Assembly: GCA_051878795.1 (NCBI GenBank) | Contig: JBJEKU010000062.1 | Location: 1 to 11,682 of the forward strand | Source: W1P20-047 sp051878795 | GTDB lineage: Bacteria > Actinomycetota > Coriobacteriia > Coriobacteriales > Eggerthellaceae | Direction: 5' to 3' | DNA: 11,682 nt | Part shown: piece after piece, positions 1-7,264 of the stretch | How positions within the stretch are numbered: position 1 is the stretch's first letter | Layout of the letters: each line of letters opens with the position of its first letter | Notes under the pieces: model-generated | Databases searched by the model: none | Told to the model about the DNA's origin: nothing | What the model saw: the letters and a program-made list of their open reading frames with translations, nothing else | Translations under genes and position numbers: made by a program

Positions 1-115
1 ACCACTTAATCAATCTATTGGTTTGCGCATTATTGAGACAGGTCCTTCACCTGGTGTTTTATCTTGGTCACTCCTCGTTATACTTGTTCATTATTTTCTA
101 TCCGAGGAGGAAGCA
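1..115 (+). other. Leader region upstream of the zinc-ribbon membrane protein
   Basis: This AT-rich stretch lies before the first + strand gene. It contains a short imperfect hairpin (CAGGT/ACCTG around 40-54) followed by GTGTTTT, which could be the tail of a terminator for an upstream gene outside the window. A possible promoter (TTGGTC near 65, then CATTAT after about 19 bases) is weak. The reading frame could be extended upstream to 23, but a strong AGGAGG at 105-110 points to the ATG at 116. No other gene is recognisable here. Confidence 0.3.
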
Positions 116-1138
116 ATGATATTCTGCCCAAAATGCGGCGCCCAATTGAATGACGGGTCGCGCTTCTGTACCGAATGCGGACAGCCCGTACGTCAGATCG
201 CAGAGACGGATAGCATGCTACATGATTCCGTCGACGATACCGCATCAACCGATAATCACAAGGAATCTAACTCACCTCAGTATTCCAAGCAAGAAAATCC
301 ACCTGTTACTGAAGCCATGCAGTCAGACCAAGCATCTTCAGCTGGCGCATCGATACCTCAATCCTTTTCCAATAACCCTACCGGTTCCTTCGATCCGACA
401 AATCAAGAGGGCGCGAATCCCCTCTCGAATACAGCAAATGTTCCTACATCATATATGCCTACGCCTCAACAAGGCTCGCTGAACAATACGGCTCAAAACC
501 AGCAAGGTAACACTAATACACAATCCAAGAAATCCAACACCTCGATGGTAGTTGGTATCGTTGTTGCGGTGATTGCGTTGTTGGTGATTGTTGGAGCCCT
601 TTTCAGCTGCTCCGGATTAGGGGGATCCACCAACGGCCTGGAATCTAAAGAAGCCGTTTGCGAGGAAATGTCGAAATCAACGCAAGATTATCTCGAATCC
701 GACATCTCAAAAGAAAGCACCATTGACGTACTGGCGAAACTATATACTTTAATGCCTGATGAAGTTATAAACAAACAAATTGAATTATACGAAGTGGACT
801 CTCTTGAAGAGTTGGTATTGGAAATAGATGATGTTGATGGCACTTATTTACTCTATTCAGATCTTAATGACTCCCTCGAAGGTACTTCTTTGGTGTTTAC
901 TTTTACCCCAGGGAATGAAGTATCGAGCAGCAAGTTAGAGGATATCAACGATAACTACACCAAATTCGGTGGTACTACCCCAGTCACTTCGGCTTACTAT
1001 TTAAACTGTGACATTACTATCACTTATGATTCGGAAGACTATTCCTATTCTCAGGCATGGGATGACTCATACCTTATTTGCATAGACGATAAATGGTATA
1101 TTTGGGAGGATTTAGAAGAATTAATAGAAACAGAATAA
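116..1138 (+). CDS. Zinc-ribbon, single-pass membrane protein of unknown function
   Basis: The product is 340 residues and I do not recognise a named family for its outer domain. The N-terminus is a short zinc ribbon with CPKCG at 4-8 and CTECG at 18-22, so four cysteines probably bind zinc in the cytoplasm. Residues about 25-140 form a low-complexity linker rich in Ser, Thr, Asn, Gln and Pro. A Lys-Lys pair precedes one hydrophobic segment at about 145-163, which fits an N-inside anchor. The remaining ~175 residues are acidic and would face outside; they end in a 'dKWYIW' pattern like that closing many small NTF2-like outer domains, though this resemblance is weak. The start at 116 is chosen because AGGAGG lies 5 bases upstream. 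The gene is visibly richer in A+T than its neighbours and stands alone on this strand. A regulatory or envelope-sensing role is only a guess. Confidence 0.8.
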   Translation: MIFCPKCGAQLNDGSRFCTECGQPVRQIAETDSMLHDSVDDTASTDNHKESNSPQYSKQENPPVTEAMQSDQASSAGASIPQSFSNNPTGSFDPTNQEGANPLSNTANVPTSYMPTPQQGSLNNTAQNQQGNTNTQSKKSNTSMVVGIVVAVIALLVIVGALFSCSGLGGSTNGLESKEAVCEEMSKSTQDYLESDISKESTIDVLAKLYTLMPDEVINKQIELYEVDSLEELVLEIDDVDGTYLLYSDLNDSLEGTSLVFTFTPGNEVSSSKLEDINDNYTKFGGTTPVTSAYYLNCDITITYDSEDYSYSQAWDDSYLICIDDKWYIWEDLEELIETE

Positions 1139-1151
1139 TTTGACATGCAGC

Positions 1152-1189
1152 GCCCTGAAAGTCCTCGATAACTTTCAGGGCTTTTCTTT
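1152..1189 (+). terminator. Rho-independent terminator of the zinc-ribbon membrane protein gene
   Basis: A perfect 11-base-pair stem, GCCCTGAAAGT (1152-1162) with ACTTTCAGGGC (1171-1181), encloses an 8-base loop and is followed by TTTTCTTT. It lies 13 bases after the TAA of the + strand gene. On the - strand the stem is not followed by a T run, so it should act mainly in the + direction, in the convergent gap with the thioesterase gene. Confidence 0.9.
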
Positions 1190-1204
1190 CTCAACGATTG
1201 AGAA
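1188..1204. repeat. Small perfect inverted repeat in the convergent intergenic gap
   Basis: TTCTCAA (1188-1194) and TTGAGAA (1198-1204) form a perfect 7-base inverted repeat around a 3-base spacer. It sits directly after the + strand terminator and 10 bases downstream of the thioesterase stop codon. It could be a weak second hairpin protecting the - strand transcript end, but no strong T run follows on either strand. Confidence 0.4.
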
Positions 1205-1214
1205 TCCTTTCAAG

Positions 1215-1664
1215 CTATTCCCCATCTCCCATTGCCCTCTGGTAGGCCTCGTAGAGTTTCGGGAATGCTTTCTTCTGGTTGACTGCTTTGAAGGTGTCGG
1301 CGGTGACCAGGCAATGAGTGCTTGATCCGGTAACCCTGGGCTTTGCGGTTTCAGGATCTTCACCCTTCAAGAAAATCCTGTAACTGTATTCAGTTCGTAC
1401 AGGAGTAAGCTTGGTAACACTCGTAATAACTTTTACCGTATCGCCGAAGGTGCAAGGCAAACCGTACTTCAAATTGATGTCGATAACCGGAGACAGATAT
1501 CCTGCTTCTTCCATTTCCGAATACGGAAAACCGAGCTCTTCAAGATAATGCGTACGGGCGACCTCGCAATAAATAAGGTAATTGGCGTGATATACGATAC
1601 CCATTTTGTCGGTTTCGGCATAACGTACGGGAATCTCAGTTGCTACTTCAAATGCCTTGCTCAT
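1215..1664 (-). CDS. Acyl-CoA thioesterase, YbgC/4HBT hotdog family
   Basis: This 149-residue protein matches the usual length of single-hotdog 4-hydroxybenzoyl-CoA-type thioesterases, which hydrolyse acyl-CoA thioesters in the cytoplasm. The family signature is clear: RYAETDKMGIVYHANY at 14-29, with Asp19 in the position of the catalytic aspartate of the YbgC/4HBT group, then the helix with 'E.ART' at about 34-38. The acyl group preferred cannot be told from sequence. The ATG has AAGGAAG about 5 bases upstream. It lies 37 bases behind birA on the same strand, so the two are probably co-transcribed. In Proteobacteria YbgC sits with Tol-Pal genes; none is present here. A free-CoA recycling or fatty-acid role is inference. 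Confidence 0.88.
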   Translation of the reverse strand: MSKAFEVATEIPVRYAETDKMGIVYHANYLIYCEVARTHYLEELGFPYSEMEEAGYLSPVIDINLKYGLPCTFGDTVKVITSVTKLTPVRTEYSYRIFLKGEDPETAKPRVTGSSTHCLVTADTFKAVNQKKAFPKLYEAYQRAMGDGE

Positions 1665-1701
1665 AATACTTCCTTATCAATCCGATTCCTTGCTTTGCTT
1701 C

Positions 1702-2679
1702 TTAAAGCTTTATGCTCACTTCTCCAGAATTCAATGCCTCTTCCCTGCCATCTTCATACCTAACCTGCAAGCTCAGGTCGTCGTTGATACGTAAAGCTTC
1801 GGCTGAAACCGCATCTCCCCTGCTGGGAAGGACAGTTATCATCCTTCCCGGCATCATCGAATACTGCTTGTAATCCTGAACTATCGCTTCAAGCGCTTCT
1901 GCCCGGGAAAATGACAAGCACTCGTTGATAATTCCTGCAGCGATGCGATTCCGCAAATCAGCATGATGTTTATCTGATAGCGAGCCAGCTCGTTTTGCAA
2001 TATCTTCAGGCCATCCATCTTGGGGCACGTAGACATTTACTCCGATTCCGACGATTGCATATGCCAATGAACCCGTTTCCAAGTCTGCCGCACCTTCGGT
2101 AAGGATGCCGCAGATCTTCTTTTCGCGCATATAAACATCGTTTACCCACTTGATCTGACAATCGAAGCCCAATACAGATTTTATAGTCCTGCAGACCGCA
2201 ACTGCAGCTGCTCCGGTAATGAGTCCGGTTTTAGACAAAGGGATATTAGGCTTCAAGAGCATGCTCAAGTAGACGCCAGAATCCTTCATCGAACAAAACT
2301 CGCGTCCACGCCTTCCACGACCCTTTGTCTGCTCGCTTGCGACTATGCATGAGAATTCGGGGCATCCGGATTCTGCAGCTTCCTTCAGCTGGAGATTAGT
2401 ACTGGTAGTGCTTTTCTCAACCGTGAGAACGACTTTCTCGCGCGCTTCCCCGCTCAGGTGGTTGAACACACCTCTTTCAGTCAGAGGATCGCACTCCCCT
2501 TCCAGACGGTAACCTTTATTCCTAACACCTTCGATACAGTAGCCCGATTCTTGGAGCTTCTTGATGGCCTTCCATACAGATGCACGCGAAACACCCAGTT
2601 CAGCTGCGATTTCCTCTCCGGAAATACCTTCGGGATGCTCGTTGGCCAATATCTGCAACACGCTGTCCTGAACGCTCAT
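1702..2679 (-). CDS. birA: Bifunctional biotin ligase / biotin repressor (BirA)
   Basis: The 325-residue protein activates biotin to biotinyl-5'-AMP and attaches it to the lysine of biotin carboxyl carrier domains. It has the three-part layout of class II BirA: an N-terminal winged helix-turn-helix (about 4-60, including 'GISGEEIAAELGVSRASVWKAI'-type residues), the catalytic domain with GRGRRG at 120-125, KWVND at 177-181 and KKICGILTE at 187-195, and a small C-terminal SH3-like domain. GRGRRG is the loop that binds biotinyl-AMP in E. coli BirA. The DNA-binding domain implies that it also acts as a biotin-responsive repressor, but no biotin synthesis or transport gene lies in the window. The start ATG has a GAGAG-type binding site. 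A terminator separates it from pgm upstream, so it should have its own promoter, which I could not place with confidence. Confidence 0.95.
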   Translation of the reverse strand: MSVQDSVLQILANEHPEGISGEEIAAELGVSRASVWKAIKKLQESGYCIEGVRNKGYRLEGECDPLTERGVFNHLSGEAREKVVLTVEKSTTSTNLQLKEAAESGCPEFSCIVASEQTKGRGRRGREFCSMKDSGVYLSMLLKPNIPLSKTGLITGAAAVAVCRTIKSVLGFDCQIKWVNDVYMREKKICGILTEGAADLETGSLAYAIVGIGVNVYVPQDGWPEDIAKRAGSLSDKHHADLRNRIAAGIINECLSFSRAEALEAIVQDYKQYSMMPGRMITVLPSRGDAVSAEALRINDDLSLQVRYEDGREEALNSGEVSIKL

Positions 2680-2711
2680 CGATCTCTCATTCCATCAATA
2701 ACTTAACCATT

Positions 2712-2742
2712 CAAGCAGAAAGAGGCCCTTTCGGACCCCTTT
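2712..2742 (-). terminator. Rho-independent terminator after pgm
   Basis: Read on the - strand, AAAGGGGTCC and GGGCCTCTTT form a 10-base-pair stem (two G-U wobbles in RNA) closed by a GAAA tetraloop, and TTTCT follows. It begins 55 bases beyond the pgm stop codon and lies about 40 bases before the birA start, so it should end the galE-pgm transcript. The tail is a modest T run, so termination may be partial. Confidence 0.7.
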
Positions 2743-2797
2743 CATTATTACCATCAAATCTTACGATACATGGTCGGCGTTTGAAATTCGATACTAG

Positions 2798-4480
2798 TTA
2801 GCCGATTAGCGAAATCGCGCCTTGCTCCAAAGTTTGAAGCAATTCTTTTGCCTTCGCCGAACTTTCACCCTTGGCAAACAAGTACGCCTTGATTTTCGGT
2901 TCGGTTCCACTAGGTCGGAAGATGATTTTATTATTGTCGGGAAGCCTGAACTCCACCACATTGGCAGCGGGAAGACTGCCGACGCCATTCGAATAGTCGA
3001 TCATTTCCTGCACGGGCATACCTGCAAGTTCGTAGATGGGGCTATGGCGAAGCCTGGTCATGAGCTCTACCATTTTCTCGGCACCATCTGCACCAGGGAA
3101 TTCAAGGTTGATAGTGCGATTGAAGTAATACCCGTAACGCTGATACAGCGTATCCATTGCCTGGGCAAGATTCATGCCAAGACTTTTGTAGTACTGCGCC
3201 ATCTGGCAGATAAGCATGGAAGCAACCACGGCATCCTTGTCACGAACATGGGAACCCGCAAGATAGCCATAGCTTTCTTCGAAACCGAAGACGAAGCGGT
3301 CTTCTTCGCCATGCTCCTCGAGCGAAGTGATAATCGATCCGATCCATTTGAAGCCGGTCAGGGTTCGCTTGATGCTGATACCGTAATCGGCTGCAATAGA
3401 ATCGATCATCGCGGTACTGACGATAGTTGAAATAGCGATAGGATCAACGGGCATGGTGCCGGATTCCTTACGAACCCTGGCAATGTAATCCAGAAGGAGA
3501 ATACCCATTTCATTGCCATTGATAAGCACGTAGTCATCGCCATTCTTGCACGCTACGCCAACGCGGTCTGCGTCAGGATCGGTAGCCAGAAGCAGGTCCG
3601 GTTGTACTTCCTCGCACAGCTGGATGCCCAGTTCCAAGGCTTCGCGGATTTCGGGGTTGGGCTTGGGGCAGGTTGGGAAATTACCGTCGGGCTGCGCCTG
3701 CTGGGGAACCACGGTAACATCGGTGATACCCACCTTCTCCAAGATGCGCCCGACGCATTCCAAGCCGGTCCCGTTCAGCGGAGTGTAGACAACCTTTACA
3801 GGAGCGCTTTCCAAACCAGGGAAGCTCGCGTTGGAAGCAAAAACCGCATCGACGTATCGGTCGAGGACATCATCGGAAATCCAGTCGACCATCTCGAAGT
3901 CGATCGCCTCATCGAAGGGTGTGGAAAGCACATCCTCAAAGGGGTCAACCGCCTGAACTGCACGGGAGATTTCTTCGGCAGCCTCACTCGCAATCTGACA
4001 GCCATCTTCACCATAAACCTTATATCCGTTGTACGCAGCAGGATTGTGGCTTGCAGTCATGTTGATGCCGGCAGAGCACTTCAAATCGCGAACCGCGAAG
4101 CTGAGGGCCGGAGTAGGTTCGACGCGCGGGAAGATATGAACGCGGATACCGTTTGCAGCAAGCACGGATGCAGCACGCTGCACGAAGAGCTCGCCTTTCA
4201 AACGGCTATCGCGAGCAATGGCAACGCTGGGCTCTTCATAGTGGGCATTCAGATAATCGGCAAGGCCCTGAGTTGCCTTACCGACCGTGTAGATGTTCAT
4301 ACGGTTGGTGCCAGCACCGATGATACCGCGCAATCCAGCCGTTCCGAATTCCAGCTCCTGGAAAAAGGCATCTGCGATTTCGCTTTCGCTCCCCTCCTCC
4401 GCAAGCACCTTCAGCTGCTCGGCGATTTCCGGGTCGGTCGCCTTTTCCAACCAGTAGTTCAGTTCGTTACGAATATCCAT
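2798..4480 (-). CDS. pgm: Alpha-D-phosphohexomutase (phosphoglucomutase/phosphomannomutase)
   Basis: This 560-residue cytoplasmic enzyme interconverts hexose 1- and 6-phosphates through a phosphoserine intermediate. All four family landmarks are present in order: the active-site loop TASHNP at 142-147 with catalytic Ser144, the metal-binding loop DPDADR at 301-306, the sugar-binding loop EESYGY at 401-406, and the phosphate-binding loop RPSGTEPK at 522-529. The length and the EESYGY form fit the long PGM/PMM2-like subgroup (B. subtilis PgcA type) rather than GlmM. Choice between glucose, mannose or pentose phosphate as the main substrate cannot be settled from sequence. It follows galE by 25 bases, with AAAGGAAG just before the ATG; this pairing supports glucose 1-phosphate/UDP-sugar supply for galactose use or surface polysaccharide. 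Confidence 0.93.
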   Translation of the reverse strand: MDIRNELNYWLEKATDPEIAEQLKVLAEEGSESEIADAFFQELEFGTAGLRGIIGAGTNRMNIYTVGKATQGLADYLNAHYEEPSVAIARDSRLKGELFVQRAASVLAANGIRVHIFPRVEPTPALSFAVRDLKCSAGINMTASHNPAAYNGYKVYGEDGCQIASEAAEEISRAVQAVDPFEDVLSTPFDEAIDFEMVDWISDDVLDRYVDAVFASNASFPGLESAPVKVVYTPLNGTGLECVGRILEKVGITDVTVVPQQAQPDGNFPTCPKPNPEIREALELGIQLCEEVQPDLLLATDPDADRVGVACKNGDDYVLINGNEMGILLLDYIARVRKESGTMPVDPIAISTIVSTAMIDSIAADYGISIKRTLTGFKWIGSIITSLEEHGEEDRFVFGFEESYGYLAGSHVRDKDAVVASMLICQMAQYYKSLGMNLAQAMDTLYQRYGYYFNRTINLEFPGADGAEKMVELMTRLRHSPIYELAGMPVQEMIDYSNGVGSLPAANVVEFRLPDNNKIIFRPSGTEPKIKAYLFAKGESSAKAKELLQTLEQGAISLIG

Positions 4481-4505
4481 TCATCTTCCTTTGGGATAGA
4501 TTCGA

Positions 4506-5525
4506 TTAGTCTTCGTATCCGTTGGGATTGTTCGACTGCCAACGCCATGCATCCTTGCACATGCGCTCCAAGTCGAATTCGGCCTTCCAACCCAATTCGT
4601 TTTCGGCCTTTTCAGCACTTGCATAGCACTGGGCGATATCGCCCGCACGGCGGGGTTTAATCTGGTAGTTGATTTTCAGGTTGTTTGCCGCCTCGAAAGC
4701 CTTCACAACCTCTAGAACGCTGTAACCCTTCCCAGTACCCAGATTCCAAATATGCACACCGGTGCTGCCTTCTGTTGCCTGAAGGGTCTTTACGTGCCCG
4801 CGGGCCAAATCGACTACGTGAATGTAGTCGCGGACTCCGGTTCCATCGGACGTATCGTAATCATCGCCGAATACACCCAGGCATTCCAGCTTGCCGCTCG
4901 CAACCTGTGCGATGTAAGGCATGAGGTTGTTGGGGATTCCCTTGGGATCTTCACCGATCAAGCCGGATTCATGCGCGCCGATCGGATTGAAGTAACGCAA
5001 CAGCGAGATATTCCATTCGGGGTCTGCCACATACAGGTCGGACAGGATCTGCTCGAGCATCTTCTTAGTCTGGCCATAAGGGTTGGTGGGATTGCCTAGG
5101 GGGCAGTCTTCTGTGATAGGCACGAAGGCGGGATCGCCGTATACGGTGGCAGAGCTGCTGAAAACGATGCTTTTCACGCCATGCTGACGCATGAGATCGA
5201 CCAACACCAGGGTGCCGTTGATATTGTTGTTGTAATATTCCCAGGGCTTGGCCACGCTTTCGCCGACAGCCTTCAGGCCGGCGAAATGGATGACGGCTTC
5301 GATGTCTTCCTGTTCGAAAATACGGTCGAGGCCTTCCCTATCCAGCATATCGACCTGGTAGAAACGGGGGCGGACTCCCGTAATCCGTTCGACCCTGTTA
5401 AGCGACTCGGTCTTCGAATTGGAAAGGTTGTCGAATACAGCCACATCATAGCCGGCTTCGATAAGTTCAACGCAGGTATGGCTGCCGATAAAACCGGTAC
5501 CACCGCTGACAAGGATGGTCTTCAA
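4506..5525 (-). CDS. galE: UDP-glucose 4-epimerase (GalE)
   Basis: GalE interconverts UDP-glucose and UDP-galactose using tightly bound NAD. The start is set at a TTG codon because a perfect AGGAGG (5532-5537 on the plus strand) lies 6 bases upstream, giving 339 residues, which matches E. coli GalE (338). An upstream in-frame ATG at 5570 would add 15 residues (beginning MKPCVVATNR) that do not look like GalE. The NAD-binding glycine motif GGTGFIG is at 8-14. The catalytic set matches the short-chain dehydrogenase pattern: SSSATVYG with Ser124 as the likely catalytic serine, and Tyr150-x3-Lys154 in NPYGQTKK. The NNNINGT segment at about 99-105 is also typical. It leads a two-gene unit with pgm 25 bases downstream. 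No galK or galT is in the window, so UDP-galactose supply for envelope polysaccharide is as likely as galactose breakdown. Confidence 0.95.
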   Translation of the reverse strand: MKTILVSGGTGFIGSHTCVELIEAGYDVAVFDNLSNSKTESLNRVERITGVRPRFYQVDMLDREGLDRIFEQEDIEAVIHFAGLKAVGESVAKPWEYYNNNINGTLVLVDLMRQHGVKSIVFSSSATVYGDPAFVPITEDCPLGNPTNPYGQTKKMLEQILSDLYVADPEWNISLLRYFNPIGAHESGLIGEDPKGIPNNLMPYIAQVASGKLECLGVFGDDYDTSDGTGVRDYIHVVDLARGHVKTLQATEGSTGVHIWNLGTGKGYSVLEVVKAFEAANNLKINYQIKPRRAGDIAQCYASAEKAENELGWKAEFDLERMCKDAWRWQSNNPNGYED

Positions 5526-5655
5526 TTCGATCCTCCTAGGTCGATTGGTTGCTACTACGCAAGGTTTCATTATCCCCCATTAGCCTGCGGAAATGAACCT
5601 GAATGCAAAATCGACACCTTGATGTTATAGCGACTGAAATACAAGTTTTCTCCAG
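5526..5655 (-). promoter_or_regulatory. galE leader with ribosome binding site and possible 14-codon leader ORF
   Basis: The gap between gluQ and galE carries the AGGAGG that decides the TTG start of galE. Read on the - strand, an ATG at 5580 opens a 14-codon frame (MGDNETLRSSNQST) whose TAG at 5536-5538 overlaps the galE binding site by two bases. A GATAAT hexamer also occurs near 5570 but has no good -35 partner. No terminator for gluQ is evident, so read-through from the ior unit into galE is possible. Confidence 0.35.
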
Positions 5656-6645
5656 CTAGCTCCAAGACAGAGCATCCACTCCGCTTAGGGAACTAAGGTC
5701 TGCGTAACGCAAGATCTGATCGGCTGTAAGCGGCTCGTCTTCAGGAACCAACCCCGTCACGAAGGCAATATGCCCCAATATTGCCTGCGACGTTCCGAAG
5801 CGCTGGAGGAGGCATTCCAAATCGGCATCCTTATGCCTTTTGGAAAGCCGGTGCCCATCGGGCCCCATCAGCAAGGGAACATGAGCATAGACCGGATGGG
5901 GAAGCCCCAGGATATCTTGCAAGAACAGCTGCTGGGGTGTGCTCGAAAGCAAATCCGATCCCCGCACGATGCAGTTGACGCCTTGAGCGGCGTCATCGAT
6001 GACCACTGCAAGCTGGTACGCGAAAGCTCCATCGCTCCTTCGGACGATGAAATCACCGCAATCACGGTCGAGAACCTGCATGTATTGCCCCTGGAAGCCA
6101 TCGCAGAAGGAATGGCAATCGCCAGGCACACGTATTCGTAACGAAGGTTTCCTGCCAGCTTGAGCCGCAGCACGAGCCTTCTCCTGCAAATCCCCAGATG
6201 CAAGCATCCTGCAGGTGCCGGGATAGATGGGTTTTTCGCCTGGATGGGGAGCAGAGGCGGCGTGAAGGTCGGCCCTTGTGCAGTAGCAGGGGTAGACCAA
6301 GCCCATTTCTTGGAGACGATTGAACGCTTCCTCGTAAACCGAATCACGGGAGCTTTGATAGTACGGCCCGTAATCCCAGGTCAAACCAAGGAATTCGAAA
6401 TCGCGCATGATCTGGTCGATGTATTCGGCCTTGCTCCGCGACCGATCAAGATCCTCGATACGCAAAACCACCCCGCCGCCGCTACGCTTGCAGATCACCC
6501 AGGAGACCAAAGCGGAGAAGATATTGCCTGCATGCATGCGTCCTGTGGGAGACGGAGCGAAACGACCGCGCAAACAGGCGTCGCCCGACGCAATATCGGG
6601 CGACGCTGAAAGCACCTTGGTCAAAGTTTGGAAGCTCTTGTCCAT
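5656..6645 (-). CDS. gluQ: Glutamyl-Q tRNA(Asp) synthetase (GluQ)
   Basis: The 329-residue product resembles the catalytic half of glutamyl-tRNA synthetase without the anticodon-binding domain, the hallmark of GluQ-RS, which attaches glutamate to the queuosine base at position 34 of tRNA(Asp). The class I signature appears as FAPSPTGRMHAGN at 29-41, where HAG replaces HIGH, and HRLSKR at 265-270 is the KMSKS-like loop. A zinc site is formed by Cys120, Cys122, Tyr141 and Cys145, the pattern known from E. coli YadB. The ATG is 14 bases after the iorB stop, with only a weak AGG before it. The first ~24 residues are absent from typical members, and an in-frame TTG at 6573 would begin 'MRGRFAPSPTG'; the true start is therefore uncertain. 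Linkage to iorAB is probably only shared transcription. Confidence 0.9.
   Translation of the reverse strand: MDKSFQTLTKVLSASPDIASGDACLRGRFAPSPTGRMHAGNIFSALVSWVICKRSGGGVVLRIEDLDRSRSKAEYIDQIMRDFEFLGLTWDYGPYYQSSRDSVYEEAFNRLQEMGLVYPCYCTRADLHAASAPHPGEKPIYPGTCRMLASGDLQEKARAAAQAGRKPSLRIRVPGDCHSFCDGFQGQYMQVLDRDCGDFIVRRSDGAFAYQLAVVIDDAAQGVNCIVRGSDLLSSTPQQLFLQDILGLPHPVYAHVPLLMGPDGHRLSKRHKDADLECLLQRFGTSQAILGHIAFVTGLVPEDEPLTADQILRYADLSSLSGVDALSWS
6578..6606. repeat. Stable GC-rich hairpin inside the 5' end of gluQ
   Basis: GCGTCGCCCGA (6578-6588) and TCGGGCGACGC (6596-6606) make a perfect 11-base-pair inverted repeat with a 7-base loop. On the transcript it starts about 39 bases after the gluQ ATG, within codons about 14-23, and just before the conserved synthetase domain. 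No T run follows on the - strand, so it is not a standard terminator. It could limit translation or mark an RNA processing point between iorB and gluQ. Confidence 0.6.
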
Positions 6646-6659
6646 CAGCCTGCAAAGAT

Positions 6660-7262
6660 CTATGCCTGCACGCATTCCATTCCAGCATGGAATGCCTTGA
6701 TGTTGATGTCGATGGTTTTCGGGGGAACCTTGGCCCTGATCTGCTCTTCCCAACTTTCGGTGGAGAAGGGCAGACCCGCTGCAAGCGCACCCAGAAGAAC
6801 CACATTCGCGCACTTCGTGGTACCGGCTTCGCGGGCAAGACGGGTTGCGGGAACCAGATGCGCATTGAAATCGTTCAGGCGGCCCTTCAGGTTCTGCGCC
6901 ATGGTCGCCTTTCCGGTTAGAACGGGAAGCGGCTTGATGGATTCGTCGTTTACCAAAAGCATGCCATCCTTCTTGAGGAACTGGATATTGCGCAGCGCCT
7001 CGGTGGTTTCGAAGGAAAGCAGGTAATCGGCACATCCCTCGCAGCAAACCATGGAATTGACCTTTTCGCCGATGCGGACGACGGTGGTGACGGCACCGCC
7101 GCGCTGGGACATGCCGTGGATCTCGGATAGCTTCACCTGCAAGCCATTTGCCATCGCGGTTTTAGCCAGAAGGTCCGCTGCGAGGATGGTGCCCTGCCCT
7201 CCTACACCGGCAAGCAGGATGGTGGTTGCGTTATCGCTGTATACGGTAGGCTGTGCGGTCAT
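6660..7262 (-). CDS. iorB: Indolepyruvate:ferredoxin oxidoreductase, beta subunit (IorB)
   Basis: IorB pairs with IorA to oxidise indolepyruvate and other aryl pyruvates (from Trp, Phe and Tyr transamination) to the aryl-acetyl-CoA, reducing ferredoxin. The 200-residue protein has the pyruvate ferredoxin oxidoreductase gamma-type domain: LLAGVGGQGT at about 16-25 and the family pattern HGMSQRGG at about 49-56. The start is the ATG at 7262, because AGGAGG (7270-7275 on the plus strand) precedes it by 7 bases; the frame continues upstream without resemblance to the family. That binding site lies in the last codons of iorA and only 2 bases separate the two genes, so translation is probably coupled, fitting a 1:1 complex. 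Length is normal for the family. Confidence 0.95.
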   Translation of the reverse strand: MTAQPTVYSDNATTILLAGVGGQGTILAADLLAKTAMANGLQVKLSEIHGMSQRGGAVTTVVRIGEKVNSMVCCEGCADYLLSFETTEALRNIQFLKKDGMLLVNDESIKPLPVLTGKATMAQNLKGRLNDFNAHLVPATRLAREAGTTKCANVVLLGALAAGLPFSTESWEEQIRAKVPPKTIDINIKAFHAGMECVQA

Positions 7263-7264
7263 GA

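Noticed and set aside
2680..2718. A BirA operator upstream of birA
   Set aside because: Only one half-site-like GGTTAA stretch is present; no second inverted half at a plausible spacing was found.
3602..4660. A 352-codon open frame on the + strand across pgm and the end of galE
   Set aside because: It spans two well-supported opposite-strand genes and the gap between them, has no good ribosome binding site and no family resemblance.
6646..7047. Upstream extension of the gluQ frame to 7047
   Set aside because: The added residues lie entirely within iorB in another frame and do not resemble any synthetase N-terminus.
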